A stretch of DNA of 64,000 nt from Candidatus Defluviilinea proxima (GCA_016721115.1 JADKIW010000001.1:1193501-1257500), one strand, 5' to 3'. Positions 24,926 through 34,541 are shown, counted from the stretch's first letter. A program made the numbers and translations. Notes: a model not told the origin generated them from the sequence alone.

Positions 24926-25423
24926 ATGCCCATTTTGGATTCCCACTTCATGGATTTTTTCAGCCGAAGCCCCGAACAGACGCGCCGTATCGGTTCGCGT
25001 TTGGGCGCCATGTTACGTCCCGGCGATGTGATCTGCCTGCAAGGTGACCTTGGCGCCGGTAAAACGACCTTCGTGCAGGGCGTAGCGCAGGGATGGGGCT
25101 CGCTGGATTCAGTCTCCAGCCCAACCTTTATCATCGTCAACGAATACAGACATTCGAAAACAGGCAGTCTTTTTCACATGGACGCCTATCGCCTCGACTC
25201 GACCCCCGAGGCTGAAGAGCTGGACCTCGACTCGATGCTGGCTGACGGCGCTTTGCTCATCGAATGGCCCGAACGTATGGACGGGATCATCCCCGAAGAA
25301 CATTTGTGGATCGCGCTTGACTATGTGGATGATGAAGAACGCGAGATGAAGTTCAAGGCTGTTGGCAAACGGTATGACGAGTTGCTCGAAAGCCTGCGCC
25401 ATGCCATTGCGGGAGGAGACTGA
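24926..25423 (+). CDS. tsaE: tRNA t6A biosynthesis ATPase TsaE
   Basis: P-loop ATPase that works with TsaB and TsaD in making N6-threonylcarbamoyl adenosine at position 37 of ANN-decoding tRNAs. It is 165 residues. The Walker A motif GDLGAGKTT is at residues 40-48, followed by VSSPTFIIVNEY and HMDAYRLD, both family signatures, and the Walker B-like LLIEWPERM. It is the first gene of tsaE-tsaB-rimI; tsaB starts 1 base after the stop. TsaD and TsaC are not in the window. Confidence 0.95.
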   Translation: MPILDSHFMDFFSRSPEQTRRIGSRLGAMLRPGDVICLQGDLGAGKTTFVQGVAQGWGSLDSVSSPTFIIVNEYRHSKTGSLFHMDAYRLDSTPEAEELDLDSMLADGALLIEWPERMDGIIPEEHLWIALDYVDDEEREMKFKAVGKRYDELLESLRHAIAGGD

Positions 25424-25424
25424 T

Positions 25425-26087
25425 ATGTTACTCGCTGTCGATACTTCCACCACACAGGTGGGCTTGGCACTGTATGACGGGGCACAGGTCATTGCTGAAT
25501 ACGCATGGCGGAGCGGTCAACGTCATACCACCGAGTTGGCTCCATCCATCCATGAATTGCTCACGCACTGCGGCCTCACAATGGATGATGTCACTGCCTT
25601 GGCTGTGGCACTTGGACCGGGTTCGTTCACAAGTTTGCGAGTTGGGTTGGCATTGGTCAAGGGATTGGCTTTATCGAAACACATTCCTCTCATCGGAATT
25701 CCCACACTGGATATTCTCGTGAACGCGCAACCGGCTTCGAAACATCCGTTGTTGTGTGCCATCCAAGCCGGACGAGGACGATTCGCTATCGGCGAGTATA
25801 AAAGTTCAAAGAAGGGCTGGCAGGCTCAAGGTACGGCAAGAGTCGCGACTCTCGAAGCGTTAATGGCTGAGGTGCAGAATCCGTTTATTGTGTGTGGAGA
25901 GTTCTCAGCGGAAGACATCCAAAAAATGAAAGAAAAAAATATTCAACTTGCCTCACCTGCTCAATCGGTTCGGCGCCCTGCTGTGTTGGCAGAGTTGGCT
26001 TGGGCACGCTGGCAGGCTGGCGATGTGGACGATGAAGCAACGCTTGCGCCGATCTATTTACACACAGAAGGTTCGCCGCCTGCATGA
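25425..26087 (+). CDS. tsaB: tRNA t6A biosynthesis protein TsaB
   Basis: A 220-residue ASKHA-fold paralogue of TsaD that supports t6A synthesis by forming the TsaBDE complex. The start MLLAVDTSTTQVGLAL and the segment ALGPGSFTSLRVGLALVKGLAL are diagnostic. The start at 25425 follows a GGAGGAG site at the end of tsaE. The gene overlaps rimI by four bases (ATGA), so the two are translationally coupled. Confidence 0.95.
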   Translation: MLLAVDTSTTQVGLALYDGAQVIAEYAWRSGQRHTTELAPSIHELLTHCGLTMDDVTALAVALGPGSFTSLRVGLALVKGLALSKHIPLIGIPTLDILVNAQPASKHPLLCAIQAGRGRFAIGEYKSSKKGWQAQGTARVATLEALMAEVQNPFIVCGEFSAEDIQKMKEKNIQLASPAQSVRRPAVLAELAWARWQAGDVDDEATLAPIYLHTEGSPPA

Positions 26088-26536
26088 GCATTCGCCGCAT
26101 GACGCTGGAAGATATTCCCTCTGTCCTTGAATTGGATAAGTTATCGTTTGCACTGCCCTGGCCCGAAAGATCGTTCCGCTTTGAGTTGACGGAAAACACG
26201 GCTTCACGGTGTTGGGTTTTCGATGTGGATGGAAAGATCGCGGGCATGATCGTTGCCTGGCTGTTGGTGGATGAAGCACACATTGCTACCATCGCTACGC
26301 ATCCCGAGTATCGCAGGCAGGGTATTGCGCGGAAACTATTGACGTATGCATTACGTTATATGTCGAAGGAAGGCGCGGTCACATCCTTTTTGGAAGTGCG
26401 CGAGAGCAACACGGCCGCACGCGATATGTATCATCAATTTGGATACGAAGTTGTGGGCCGCAGAAAAAGATATTACAAAGATACAGATGAAGATGCGATC
26501 TTGATGACGCTGGGGGAATTGGAACACATGTCCTGA
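26084..26536 (+). CDS. rimI: Ribosomal protein S18 alanine N-acetyltransferase
   Basis: A 150-residue GNAT enzyme that acetylates the N-terminal alanine of ribosomal protein S18. The acetyl-CoA site is RRQGIARKLL (Q/RxxGxG/A) in the centre, the segment IATIATHPEYRRQG is typical, and the C-terminal ESNTAARDMYHQFGYEVVGRRKRYY matches RimI closely. Its place next to tsaB is the common arrangement in bacteria and supports the assignment. Confidence 0.93.
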   Translation: MSIRRMTLEDIPSVLELDKLSFALPWPERSFRFELTENTASRCWVFDVDGKIAGMIVAWLLVDEAHIATIATHPEYRRQGIARKLLTYALRYMSKEGAVTSFLEVRESNTAARDMYHQFGYEVVGRRKRYYKDTDEDAILMTLGELEHMS

Positions 26537-26589
26537 GTGTATCGAAGGGCGTTCAAGATTGAAACGTTGAAAGGTTGAATAAGGAAAAC

Positions 26590-27915
26590 ATGACTACTAC
26601 AAAAGAAACTCTCATTAAAAAGTTGAAAGACAAAAAAGCACGCATTGGAATTCTCGGCCTCGGATATGTGGGATTGCCCCTGGCAGTCGTCTTCGCTGAA
26701 GCCGGGTTCCACGTCACAGGCATCGACCCCGACTCACGAAAGGTTGATTCGCTTTCAAAAGGCATTTCCTACATCCCGGATGTAAAGACCGAAGTGATCG
26801 AGAAGATCGTCAAGTCGGGGCACCTCACTGCCACGACAGATTTCTCCATACTGAAAGAGATCGATGCGGTCAGTATCTGTGTGCCAACTCCTTTACGCCA
26901 AACCGGTGACCCGGATATGTCGTTCATCATCTCGGCCACGGAAGAAATGGCGAAGTACATGCACAAGGGCATCGTCGTTGTGTTGGAGTCAACCACGTAC
27001 CCCGGCACTACACGCGAATTGCTCCTGCCGAAGCTTGGCATGGAACATGGTCTCACCATTGGCGAGGATTGGTTCCTTGCCTTCTCTCCGGAACGTGTAG
27101 ACCCTGGTCGTGAAGATTTCACGACCATCAACACGCCCAAAGTGATGGGTGGGATCACTGAAGCCTGTGGCGAAGTGGCAACTGTTTGGTATGAGGGCGC
27201 GATCAAAACCGTCCATCATGTCTCTACGGCTGAAGCGGCGGAGATGTCCAAACTGTTGGAGAACACCTTCCGCATGATCAACATCGGTCTGGTCAACGAA
27301 TTGGCGATCATGTGTGAACGTCTTGGTGTGGATGTGTGGGAAGTGATCGATGCGGCGGGAACCAAGCCGTTTGGTTTTATGAAGTTCACGCCGGGACCGG
27401 GCTTGGGTGGTCACTGTATTCCGATTGACCCGCTGTATCTTTCGTGGAAGATGAAATCGTTCAACTACAATGCACGCTTCATCGAACTGGCCTCTGAGAT
27501 CAACACGAACATGCCACGTTATGTGGTCAGTCGCATTCTCGATGCGATGAATGATCGCGGCAAGACGCTGAAAGGTTCGAAGGTGTTGGTCCTTGGCGCG
27601 GCATACAAACCTGATATTGACGATGTGCGCGAATCACCCGCATTGGACGTGATCGGTCTCTTACAAAAGAAGGGCGCGGAAGTCGAATATCACGATCCGT
27701 ATATCCCGCACATCCATCACGAATACGATGGCTGGCATATGGACAGCGTGACGGACTTAATGAAAGCCGTCCGTGAGGCAGATGCCGTGGTGGTTATCAC
27801 CAATCACAAAGCGTATGATTATGAGGCGATTGTCAAAGAGGCGAAGTTCGTCTTCGATAGCCGCAATGCCACACGCAAAGTCGCAAAGAATAGTGAGAAG
27901 GTCGTGGTGTTGTAA
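26590..27915 (+). CDS. UDP-sugar 6-dehydrogenase (UDP-GlcNAc/ManNAc type)
   Basis: NAD-dependent four-electron oxidation of the C6 hydroxyl of a UDP-sugar to a uronic acid. It is 441 residues. The Rossmann motif GLGYVG is at residues 23-28, and catalytic Cys276 is in GGHCIPIDP. The pattern around LESTTYPGTTRELLLP and FSPERVDPG is nearer to WbpA/WecC (acetylated hexosamine) than to plain UDP-glucose dehydrogenase, but specificity is not certain. The start at 26590 follows an AAGGA site. Its stop overlaps the next start (TAATG). It is the first gene of the polysaccharide locus. Confidence 0.9.
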   Translation: MTTTKETLIKKLKDKKARIGILGLGYVGLPLAVVFAEAGFHVTGIDPDSRKVDSLSKGISYIPDVKTEVIEKIVKSGHLTATTDFSILKEIDAVSICVPTPLRQTGDPDMSFIISATEEMAKYMHKGIVVVLESTTYPGTTRELLLPKLGMEHGLTIGEDWFLAFSPERVDPGREDFTTINTPKVMGGITEACGEVATVWYEGAIKTVHHVSTAEAAEMSKLLENTFRMINIGLVNELAIMCERLGVDVWEVIDAAGTKPFGFMKFTPGPGLGGHCIPIDPLYLSWKMKSFNYNARFIELASEINTNMPRYVVSRILDAMNDRGKTLKGSKVLVLGAAYKPDIDDVRESPALDVIGLLQKKGAEVEYHDPYIPHIHHEYDGWHMDSVTDLMKAVREADAVVVITNHKAYDYEAIVKEAKFVFDSRNATRKVAKNSEKVVVL

Positions 27916-28886
27916 TGGGTAATTATCTTGTCACCGGTGCGGCAGGCTTCATCGGCGCACGGACATCGGAACTGCTCATTCAGGATGGGCATACCGTCTC
28001 AGGCATCGACAATATGAACGATGCGTACGACGTCCGCATGAAAGAATATCGCTTGAAACGATTGCAGGCGATGGATGGATTTACCTTCCATAAACTGGAT
28101 ATTTCAGAGAAGTCTGTTATTGAACATTTCAAGGGACAGAAGTTCGATGGCGTGATCAATTTAGCCGCACGCGCGGGTGTGCGCTTCAGTGTGGAAGATC
28201 CGTGGGTGTTCGTACAAAGTAATATGGTCGGCACGCTGAACATGTTGGAGTTGAGCAAGGAGACAGGCAGGGGAAAGTTCATTCTCGCGTCTACTTCCAG
28301 TATCTATGGCGAAGACCCTCCGTATCCAACGCCTGAGACCGCCTCCAGCAGTGAACCGCTTCAGCCGTATGCCGCAAGCAAAAAGGGGGCAGAGGCGATG
28401 TGTCACGCGTATCATCATTTGTATGGGATCGATGTCTCTGTCTTACGCTTCTTCACGGTCTATGGTCCAGCGGGTCGTCCCGATCTGGCGCTCTTCCGTT
28501 TTGTGCAATGGGTCAGCGAAGGACAGCCCGTCCGCATCAACGGCGATGGCGAACAATCACGTGGCTTCACCTACATTGACGATATTGCGCGTGGAATCAT
28601 CCTTGCGCTCAAACCTGTCGGGTTTGAGATCATCAATCTCGGCGGGCATGAAGTTATCACCATCAACGATCTGGTCACGCTGGTGGAAGATGTGGTCGGC
28701 AAAAAGGCGATCGTGCAACACGGTCCGCCCAACCCTGCCGACATGCGCTCCAATTGGGCGGACGTGAACAAAGCGGGCGAGATGCTCGGTTGGGAACCGC
28801 AATATGATATGCGTGCCGGGGTAGAGAAACTGGTTGAATGGTATAACGCCGAACGCGAATGGGCGAAAGATGTGTTGACGCCATAA
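27915..28886 (+). CDS. UDP-sugar epimerase (UDP-glucuronate 4-epimerase-like)
   Basis: Short-chain dehydrogenase-type sugar-nucleotide epimerase of 323 residues. The nucleotide motif GAAGFIG is at residues 8-14. The catalytic pair is Tyr152 and Lys156 in PYAASKKG, with Ser at STSSIYG. The segments NMNDAYDVRMKEYR and ARAGVRFSVEDP are close to GlcA 4-epimerases, as expected beside a UDP-sugar dehydrogenase. The exact sugar (GlcA or an N-acetyl hexuronate) depends on the dehydrogenase. Its ATG overlaps that gene's stop. Confidence 0.88.
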   Translation: MGNYLVTGAAGFIGARTSELLIQDGHTVSGIDNMNDAYDVRMKEYRLKRLQAMDGFTFHKLDISEKSVIEHFKGQKFDGVINLAARAGVRFSVEDPWVFVQSNMVGTLNMLELSKETGRGKFILASTSSIYGEDPPYPTPETASSSEPLQPYAASKKGAEAMCHAYHHLYGIDVSVLRFFTVYGPAGRPDLALFRFVQWVSEGQPVRINGDGEQSRGFTYIDDIARGIILALKPVGFEIINLGGHEVITINDLVTLVEDVVGKKAIVQHGPPNPADMRSNWADVNKAGEMLGWEPQYDMRAGVEKLVEWYNAEREWAKDVLTP

Positions 28887-28892
28887 ACTGTA

Positions 28893-28950
28893 AGGGCGAC
28901 CCTTTATGGACGATCAAGGCTTCTCGATCTCTAAGGGCGGGTCGCCCCTA
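28893..28950. repeat. GGGGCG-type palindromes, degenerate copies
   Basis: AGGGCGACCCT at 28893-28903 and AAGGGCGGGTCGCCCCTA at 28933-28950, in the gap between the epimerase and flippase genes. They resemble the pairs at 10520 and 20513 but are more diverged. Confidence 0.55.
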
Positions 28951-28963
28951 CGATGTATAAATA

Positions 28964-30310
28964 ATGTTCCTCATCGAAAAAGCAAAAACCTTTTTACAGA
29001 ATGACCCGCTGATCCGCCGTGTGTTGCGCAACAGCGGGTATCTGTTCAGTAGCAGTACGATCTCCTCTGCACTTGGACTCCTGCAGGGGATTCTTGTTAT
29101 CCGTTTGCTGGGGGATTCCAGCTTTGGTCTGTTGGCGGTCATCATGGACTTTCCATCCAACGTCAATCGTCTGCTTTCCTTTCGCATGAGCGAAGTGACG
29201 GTCAAGTACATGGGCGAAGCGTTGGCACAAAACGATAAACAACGTGCATCCGCTCTCGTCAAAGGGATCGGCCTGACCGAAGCGGCCACATCCGTGCTTG
29301 CGTATCTCGTCTTATTGTTGCTCTCTGTATTGGGCGCACAAATCTTTGCCAAAGACTGGCCTGCGGATTGGGTTGCGTATCTCTTCCGCTTTTATGGATT
29401 GTTCCTGCTTGCTAACATTGTCTATGAAACATCAGTTGGTGTGCTTCAGGCTTTCGATCACTTCAAGAAGGTGGCGCTTGCCAATTTTTATCAAAGTATC
29501 GCATTGACCGCCCTGATCGCCGCCGCGTTTCTTTTCGAGTGGGATATCTTCGGCGTGTTGACCGCCTATCTCATTGGCAAAACGATTGCAGGTTTCTTGA
29601 TCGCTGGATATGCAATTCATGATCTGAACGACAAACTGGGACGCGACTGGATGCGTACTTCGCTCAAGCTTGTCCCTGACTGGAAACCCATCCTGCGCTT
29701 TGCCTTCAGCACGAATCTTAATGGGACCGTCAACTTGTTTGCCCGCGATAACATCCGTCTCTACCTTGCGGCCTTGCTCACCACCGCCGACGTTGCCTAC
29801 TTTGCTCTTGCAACTCGCCTCATCAACCTCGTCATGACCCCGCTTGAGCCATTCATCTGGCCCACCTATGCTGAGATCACAAAAACCATCGCGCAAAAAC
29901 AATGGCAGGCCACACGCAAACTTCTTAAACAAGTCAGCACCATCGGTCTCATATGGACTCTCCTTGCAGGCGGCGGGCTGGCGCTCATCAGCTGGTGGCT
30001 CATTCCATTCATGTATGGTGCAGACATGGCTCCCGCTTATGCGTGTTTCATCATTCTTCTCATCGGTTATGGCGTTGCCAACGTCGCCAACTGGAATCGT
30101 CCGTTGTTATTAGCATTAGGCAGACCGAATTTCCCGCTCATCGTGTCGGCAATCACAGGAGCAATTGAGGTCGCGCTTATCTTTATCCTCGTTCCTGCTG
30201 GCGGATATTTAGTTGGCGCGGCCGTTGTTTCAGGTTACTTCGTCATCTCCATCGGCTGGACAGCCTTGCGCGGTATCTCCATCATCAAACATGAAGAGGC
30301 CCTCGCATGA
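28964..30310 (+). CDS. Wzx-like polysaccharide flippase (MATE/MOP superfamily)
   Basis: A 448-residue membrane protein with about 12 helices. The N-terminus NSGYLFSSSTISSALGLLQGILVIRLLGDSSFG is the typical Wzx/RfbX opening, and the conserved central SVGVLQAFDHFKKVAL and REDNIRLY-like segments fit. It should move lipid-linked repeat units across the membrane. A lone palindrome pair separates it from the epimerase. Its stop codon overlaps the start of the glycosyltransferase gene (ATGA). Confidence 0.9.
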   Translation: MFLIEKAKTFLQNDPLIRRVLRNSGYLFSSSTISSALGLLQGILVIRLLGDSSFGLLAVIMDFPSNVNRLLSFRMSEVTVKYMGEALAQNDKQRASALVKGIGLTEAATSVLAYLVLLLLSVLGAQIFAKDWPADWVAYLFRFYGLFLLANIVYETSVGVLQAFDHFKKVALANFYQSIALTALIAAAFLFEWDIFGVLTAYLIGKTIAGFLIAGYAIHDLNDKLGRDWMRTSLKLVPDWKPILRFAFSTNLNGTVNLFARDNIRLYLAALLTTADVAYFALATRLINLVMTPLEPFIWPTYAEITKTIAQKQWQATRKLLKQVSTIGLIWTLLAGGGLALISWWLIPFMYGADMAPAYACFIILLIGYGVANVANWNRPLLLALGRPNFPLIVSAITGAIEVALIFILVPAGGYLVGAAVVSGYFVISIGWTALRGISIIKHEEALA

Positions 30311-31416
30311 AGATAGTCGCCATCGCTGGTTCACAAATCCCCTCAGATACCGCTAACAGCTTGCAAGTGATGAAGGCCTGCAATGCCCTCGTCCAACTCG
30401 GCCACGACCTCACTCTCATCGTTCCTGAGTTTGACGATAGATCATCGACCATTGACCTTCAAAAGCACTACGGACTTCAAACCAATATACACATCGAATA
30501 TCTTTCCGCTTCCAACCGCCGTCTCTTCACGTGGCAATCTGTCCAGCGTGCTCGCGCTCTCAAGCCCGATCTCCTCTATGTTTGGATGATCCAGTCCGCA
30601 GTCTTTGGTTTGCTCTTCAAACTCCCCACCGTTTTCGAAATTCACATACAGCCTACCGGCACGCTTGGCCCTGCATGGCATCGCGCCTTCGCAAAACTTC
30701 GCGGACGTAAATGCCTTGCCTCCATCACCCAAGCCCTCGTGGATGTGCTCGAACGTAAACATAACATTCGCTTTCAACGGGACGAAGTGGTTATCACTCC
30801 TAATGGCGTTGACCTAGAACGCTTCGCCTCACTACCGGACCCGGTCACTGCCCGCCAACAATTGAACTTTCCCAATGCCCCAACCGTGATGTGCACGGGT
30901 CACCTCTACGCCGGTCGTGGCGCTGACCTATTCCTTGCCCTCGCAAAAGAACTGCAGCAAGCACACTTCATTTGGGTCGGCGGTAAACCGGAAGATGTCG
31001 AAACATGGAAAGCCCGCGCCCAGTCGGACAACGTCACCTTCACCGGCTTTATCCCCAATCAAGATTTGCCCCTCTACCAATCCGCAGCGGACGTTTTGCT
31101 CATGCCCTACAGCCGCTCCATCAGGGGCTCCAGTGGCACGGCAGATTCAGGCAGCGTAGCCAGCCCGATGAAAATGTTCGAATACATGGCGGCAGGACGG
31201 GCAATCGTCACTGCCGATCTGCTTGTGATTCGGGAAGTGTTGAATGAGAAGAGCGCAGTCTTCTGTGAGCCAGATGATTTGAGTAATTGGAAATTGGTAA
31301 TTGGGGAGTTACTTACAGATGAACCGCGCAGAGTCACATTGGGGAAACAGGCGATGGATGATGTGCAGGGGTATACATGGTTAGCGAGGGCAGAGAAGAT
31401 TATGAGGGTTTTTTAG
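30307..31416 (+). CDS. Glycosyltransferase family 4 (GT-B)
   Basis: A 369-residue retaining glycosyltransferase. The N-terminal Rossmann domain starts IVAIAGSQIPSD. The hinge has ITPNGVDLERF and the donor domain opens VMCTGHLYAGRG. The EX7E-type motif is around SPMKMFEYMAAGRAIV, with the later catalytic Glu in it. Members transfer an NDP-sugar to a lipid-linked acceptor in the cytoplasm. It overlaps the flippase gene by four bases. The next gene is on the other strand, so this closes a transcription unit. Confidence 0.88.
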   Translation: MKIVAIAGSQIPSDTANSLQVMKACNALVQLGHDLTLIVPEFDDRSSTIDLQKHYGLQTNIHIEYLSASNRRLFTWQSVQRARALKPDLLYVWMIQSAVFGLLFKLPTVFEIHIQPTGTLGPAWHRAFAKLRGRKCLASITQALVDVLERKHNIRFQRDEVVITPNGVDLERFASLPDPVTARQQLNFPNAPTVMCTGHLYAGRGADLFLALAKELQQAHFIWVGGKPEDVETWKARAQSDNVTFTGFIPNQDLPLYQSAADVLLMPYSRSIRGSSGTADSGSVASPMKMFEYMAAGRAIVTADLLVIREVLNEKSAVFCEPDDLSNWKLVIGELLTDEPRRVTLGKQAMDDVQGYTWLARAEKIMRVF

Positions 31417-31453
31417 TTATCTAAGAAATGATGGAGATACAACTTCTTTGATT

Positions 31454-31990
31454 TTATCGAAGCGTACCGTTCTTTTTAAGTCTGTTCAATTCAAAACCGA
31501 ACCCAATCATAAATATGAGAATCATAATATCGATGGCCGAAAATTTAGTGGCGTTAACCAACCACCGGTTGATAAACACCCAGATTGAGGTAGTAAAGCA
31601 AAATGCCATGAAAACCCAGAGCGATGTGGCCTCCTTTTGTTTCAGCAACCGAACACACCAATATAGAATTGCTCCAGATAATACAAATCCTAAAATGTTT
31701 AAAAGTGCAGAAGAAAGTACACTTTCTCCTTTTGAAATGATGCTCGAGATATTAAATATAATGCCGATCCCACATGAAACTACCGAAACTGATAGATAAT
31801 TGGTTATGGATTGAAGCGATTTGATCGATTTTTCATCAATTACCTGATTTTTTGCTTGCGACTGATGTTGAGCGACGGTAGTTTTAGACTCTGCCGATTT
31901 ATGATTAACAGATTTTTTGGGAGTAGATTTTGATTTTTTTGATGGTGTTTTCTTGACTGTTGGTTTTACAATATCTTTTTTTGCAATCAT
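31454..31990 (-). CDS. Hypothetical membrane protein with Lys-rich N-terminus
   Basis: A 178-residue protein. The first 50 residues are rich in Lys, Ser and Pro (VKKTPSKKSKSTPKKSV), like a nucleic-acid- or phospholipid-binding tail, followed by four hydrophobic helices (SVVSCGIGIIFNISSII onward) and a short tail. The start at 31990 is chosen because of the GGAAGG site 7 bases upstream; 32017 is an alternative. It is the only minus-strand gene within the polysaccharide locus. Its AT-rich composition resembles the small genes at 18 kb and 54 kb. No function is recognised. Confidence 0.6.
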   Translation of the reverse strand: MIAKKDIVKPTVKKTPSKKSKSTPKKSVNHKSAESKTTVAQHQSQAKNQVIDEKSIKSLQSITNYLSVSVVSCGIGIIFNISSIISKGESVLSSALLNILGFVLSGAILYWCVRLLKQKEATSLWVFMAFCFTTSIWVFINRWLVNATKFSAIDIMILIFMIGFGFELNRLKKNGTLR

Positions 31991-32084
31991 GATTTCCCTT
32001 CCTTTCAAATTTTGCATTGAACTATTTAGCTAACAAGTGAAGGGATTATATCCCCAACTCACGAATGGACAAATGCAAGTAGTG

Positions 32085-32090
32085 TAAAAT
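32085..32090 (+). promoter_or_regulatory. -10-like hexamer 8 bases before gene 32099
   Basis: TAAAAT followed by CACCCCGC and then ATG. No Shine-Dalgarno site is present. Confidence 0.4.
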
Positions 32091-32098
32091 CACCCCGC

Positions 32099-33541
32099 AT
32101 GAAACACAATAAGAAACTATTTTGGATCATAGGTATCACCTTTGCCTTGCGTCTGTTAGTCGGCTTGGGCATTCACTTCGGCCTTCCCATCTACGGTCAC
32201 GAAGACTCTGAAGATGACAAGGCGGGCTACGTCTTCACCGATGCCCATCGCCGTGACGATCAGGCTTGGGAATTGGCGAGTTCGGACCGTCCCATTTTGA
32301 GCGCGTTCACCGATAAGTTCGCGTATGACCAATACGGTGGTTTGCTTGCGTTCAGCGCGTTTGTATATCGCTATTTGTCACCCGATATACATCGTCCATG
32401 GTTATTGATTCTGATCTCGGCTGTCGTGGCCGCATTTGGCGTTCCGTTTTTGTGGAAAGCAACGAATCAGGTGTTTGGAGAGAAAGTTGCTTTTGCCTCA
32501 ACTTGGATATTTGCGTTGTACTCTGAGAGCATCCTGCTAGGTGCGTCCGCGATGCGTGAGCCGTATTTGCTCATGTTCAGTGCGATGGCGTTATGGGGAT
32601 TTGTGGAATGGCGCGGCGTTGGTCTCGATACGAGCGAGAAAAGCACTCGCTCTACTCGACCAGCAATGGTTTGGCTTGGCATCGGTTTGCTTGGCCTATT
32701 GCTTGTGTCCCCTCCCGTTGCGATTGCTGTGCTCATTATCTTCGCGGGTTGGGTCTTCTTTACGAATGAGAATAGAACTCTTTCGTGGAAAACGATTTTG
32801 ATATTCGCGGCTGTTTTCGTTCTGGGACTGCTTTTTCTCTCCGCATCACTGAACCGCTCTGGCGAATTTGATTCGTCATCCCCGTTGCGTGTGGTCAATG
32901 ATTGGTTGAAGCTTGCGGTCAAATGGAATGCCTATACCATCGAACGTGAATCGGGTTGGATACAAAAGCTATTCGACGAAATGCCCGAGTGGATGCGCCT
33001 CCCGTTCGTGGCGATTTACGGCATCCTTCAACCTGTCCTGCCTGCGGCGTTAGTCGCACCGACAAAGCCGATATGGAAAGCTATCTATATTCTGCGGTCA
33101 CTGGGTTGGTATGTAATGCTTCCAGCGATGATCATGTCATTCGGAGCCGGAACAGGCAACGGGTCAAAAAAGAAGCGGAACGTCATCCTATGGTTTGCGC
33201 TTCTATCTTGGACCTGGATCCTGCTCTCTGCACTACGAGCCGGAGGCGACTCTTGGGATAATCCGCGCTATAGAACGATCCTGTTCGTGTGGGAGGCGAT
33301 CCTTGTGGGGTATGTATGGGTTTGGTGGCGTGAGACGCGTAACGCATGGTTCACTCGAGTGATTGCTTGTGAGGTTGCTTTTCTGGTCGTGTTTACACAG
33401 TGGTATGCGAGCCGATATTTTCATTGGGGTGGGCAGTTGCCGTTCCCGGTGATGGTTGGTTTGATCATTGGACTGTGGGGTATCATCATTGGTGTGGGGT
33501 GGTGGCGGGATCGAAAACGTGTGGACGAGATAAAAATGTGA
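32099..33541 (+). CDS. Multi-span membrane protein, GT-C-like
   Basis: A 480-residue membrane protein with about 10-11 helices. The first extracellular loop (HEDSEDDKAGYVFTDAHRRDDQAWELASSD) is rich in Asp and Glu, like the catalytic first loop of GT-C enzymes, and is followed by FAYDQYGGLLAFSAFVYR. Such proteins use polyprenyl-phosphate sugars or polymerise repeat units; a Wzy polymerase is another possibility. It begins a new plus-strand block, and a -10-like hexamer lies directly upstream. The family match is by layout only. Confidence 0.6.
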   Translation: MKHNKKLFWIIGITFALRLLVGLGIHFGLPIYGHEDSEDDKAGYVFTDAHRRDDQAWELASSDRPILSAFTDKFAYDQYGGLLAFSAFVYRYLSPDIHRPWLLILISAVVAAFGVPFLWKATNQVFGEKVAFASTWIFALYSESILLGASAMREPYLLMFSAMALWGFVEWRGVGLDTSEKSTRSTRPAMVWLGIGLLGLLLVSPPVAIAVLIIFAGWVFFTNENRTLSWKTILIFAAVFVLGLLFLSASLNRSGEFDSSSPLRVVNDWLKLAVKWNAYTIERESGWIQKLFDEMPEWMRLPFVAIYGILQPVLPAALVAPTKPIWKAIYILRSLGWYVMLPAMIMSFGAGTGNGSKKKRNVILWFALLSWTWILLSALRAGGDSWDNPRYRTILFVWEAILVGYVWVWWRETRNAWFTRVIACEVAFLVVFTQWYASRYFHWGGQLPFPVMVGLIIGLWGIIIGVGWWRDRKRVDEIKM

Positions 33542-33581
33542 GTTATAATTCAGCGACTGAATTTTGAGTTTAGGAGAATAT

Positions 33582-34541
33582 ATGCCTACTGCATTAATCA
33601 CAGGAATTACAGGCCAGGATGGATCATACTTGGCAGAATTATTGCTTTCAAAGGGGTACCGCGTTGTTGGGGTTGCACGTCGCTCAAGCACAGTAACCAA
33701 TGAACGCATCAGTCATCTTTTGGATGATATTACCGTTGTGCAGGGCGACCTGCATGATCAGGGCTCGTTATTGGGGTTGCTTGAGGAATATCAACCTACC
33801 GAAGTGTATAACCTTGCGGCGCAATCGTTTGTGCCAACGTCATGGAACCAGCCTGCACTGACAGGTGATATTACAGCCATCGGTGTGACGCGTATTCTTG
33901 AAGCGATTCGTTTTGTGAATCCAAAGATCCGTTTTTACCAGGCATCTTCCAGCGAAATGTTTGGGAAGGTATTGGAAGTTCCACAAAAGGAAGATACACC
34001 GTTCTACCCGCGCAGTCCGTATGGTGTGGCTAAGGTGTATGGGCATTGGATAACCGTGAACTACCGCGAGTCTTTCGATATGTTTGCGACATCGGGTATT
34101 TTGTTCAATCACGAAAGTCCGCGTCGTGGTTTGGAATTCGTCACTCGCAAAATCACAAATGGCGTGGCAAAGATCAAACTTGGAATGGCGAAAGATCTTC
34201 GTCTTGGTAATCTTGAATCTCAACGCGATTGGGGTTTTGCCGGTGATTATGTGGATGCCATGTGGCGTATGTTGCAACAAGATAAGCCAGATAGTTATGT
34301 GATCGGTATGGGTGAGACACATTCCGTGCGCGAGTTTTGCGAGATCGCATTTGGACGTGTTGATTTGGATTACAAAGAGTTCGTTGTACAGGATGAACGT
34401 TTCTATCGCCCTGCTGAAGTGGACTTGTTGATCTCGGATCCAACCCGCGCCCGTACCGAACTTGGCTGGGAGCCGGCTGTTAGTTTTAAGGAACTGGTCA
34501 CGATGATGGTGGATGCAGACATGGAACGTTTAAAAAAGTAA
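33582..34541 (+). CDS. gmd: GDP-mannose 4,6-dehydratase
   Basis: Makes GDP-4-keto-6-deoxymannose from GDP-mannose using bound NADP. It is 319 residues. The nucleotide motif GITGQDG is at residues 8-14, then SYLAELLLSKGY. The catalytic Tyr147 and Lys151 are in SPYGVAKVYG with the SSSEMFGK segment, and the long loop NHESPRRGLEFVTRKIT is diagnostic for Gmd. The start has a TAGGAG site. The partner reductase or epimerase (Fcl/Rmd) is not seen next to it, so the final sugar (rhamnose, fucose or perosamine type) is not fixed. Confidence 0.95.
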   Translation: MPTALITGITGQDGSYLAELLLSKGYRVVGVARRSSTVTNERISHLLDDITVVQGDLHDQGSLLGLLEEYQPTEVYNLAAQSFVPTSWNQPALTGDITAIGVTRILEAIRFVNPKIRFYQASSSEMFGKVLEVPQKEDTPFYPRSPYGVAKVYGHWITVNYRESFDMFATSGILFNHESPRRGLEFVTRKITNGVAKIKLGMAKDLRLGNLESQRDWGFAGDYVDAMWRMLQQDKPDSYVIGMGETHSVREFCEIAFGRVDLDYKEFVVQDERFYRPAEVDLLISDPTRARTELGWEPAVSFKELVTMMVDADMERLKK

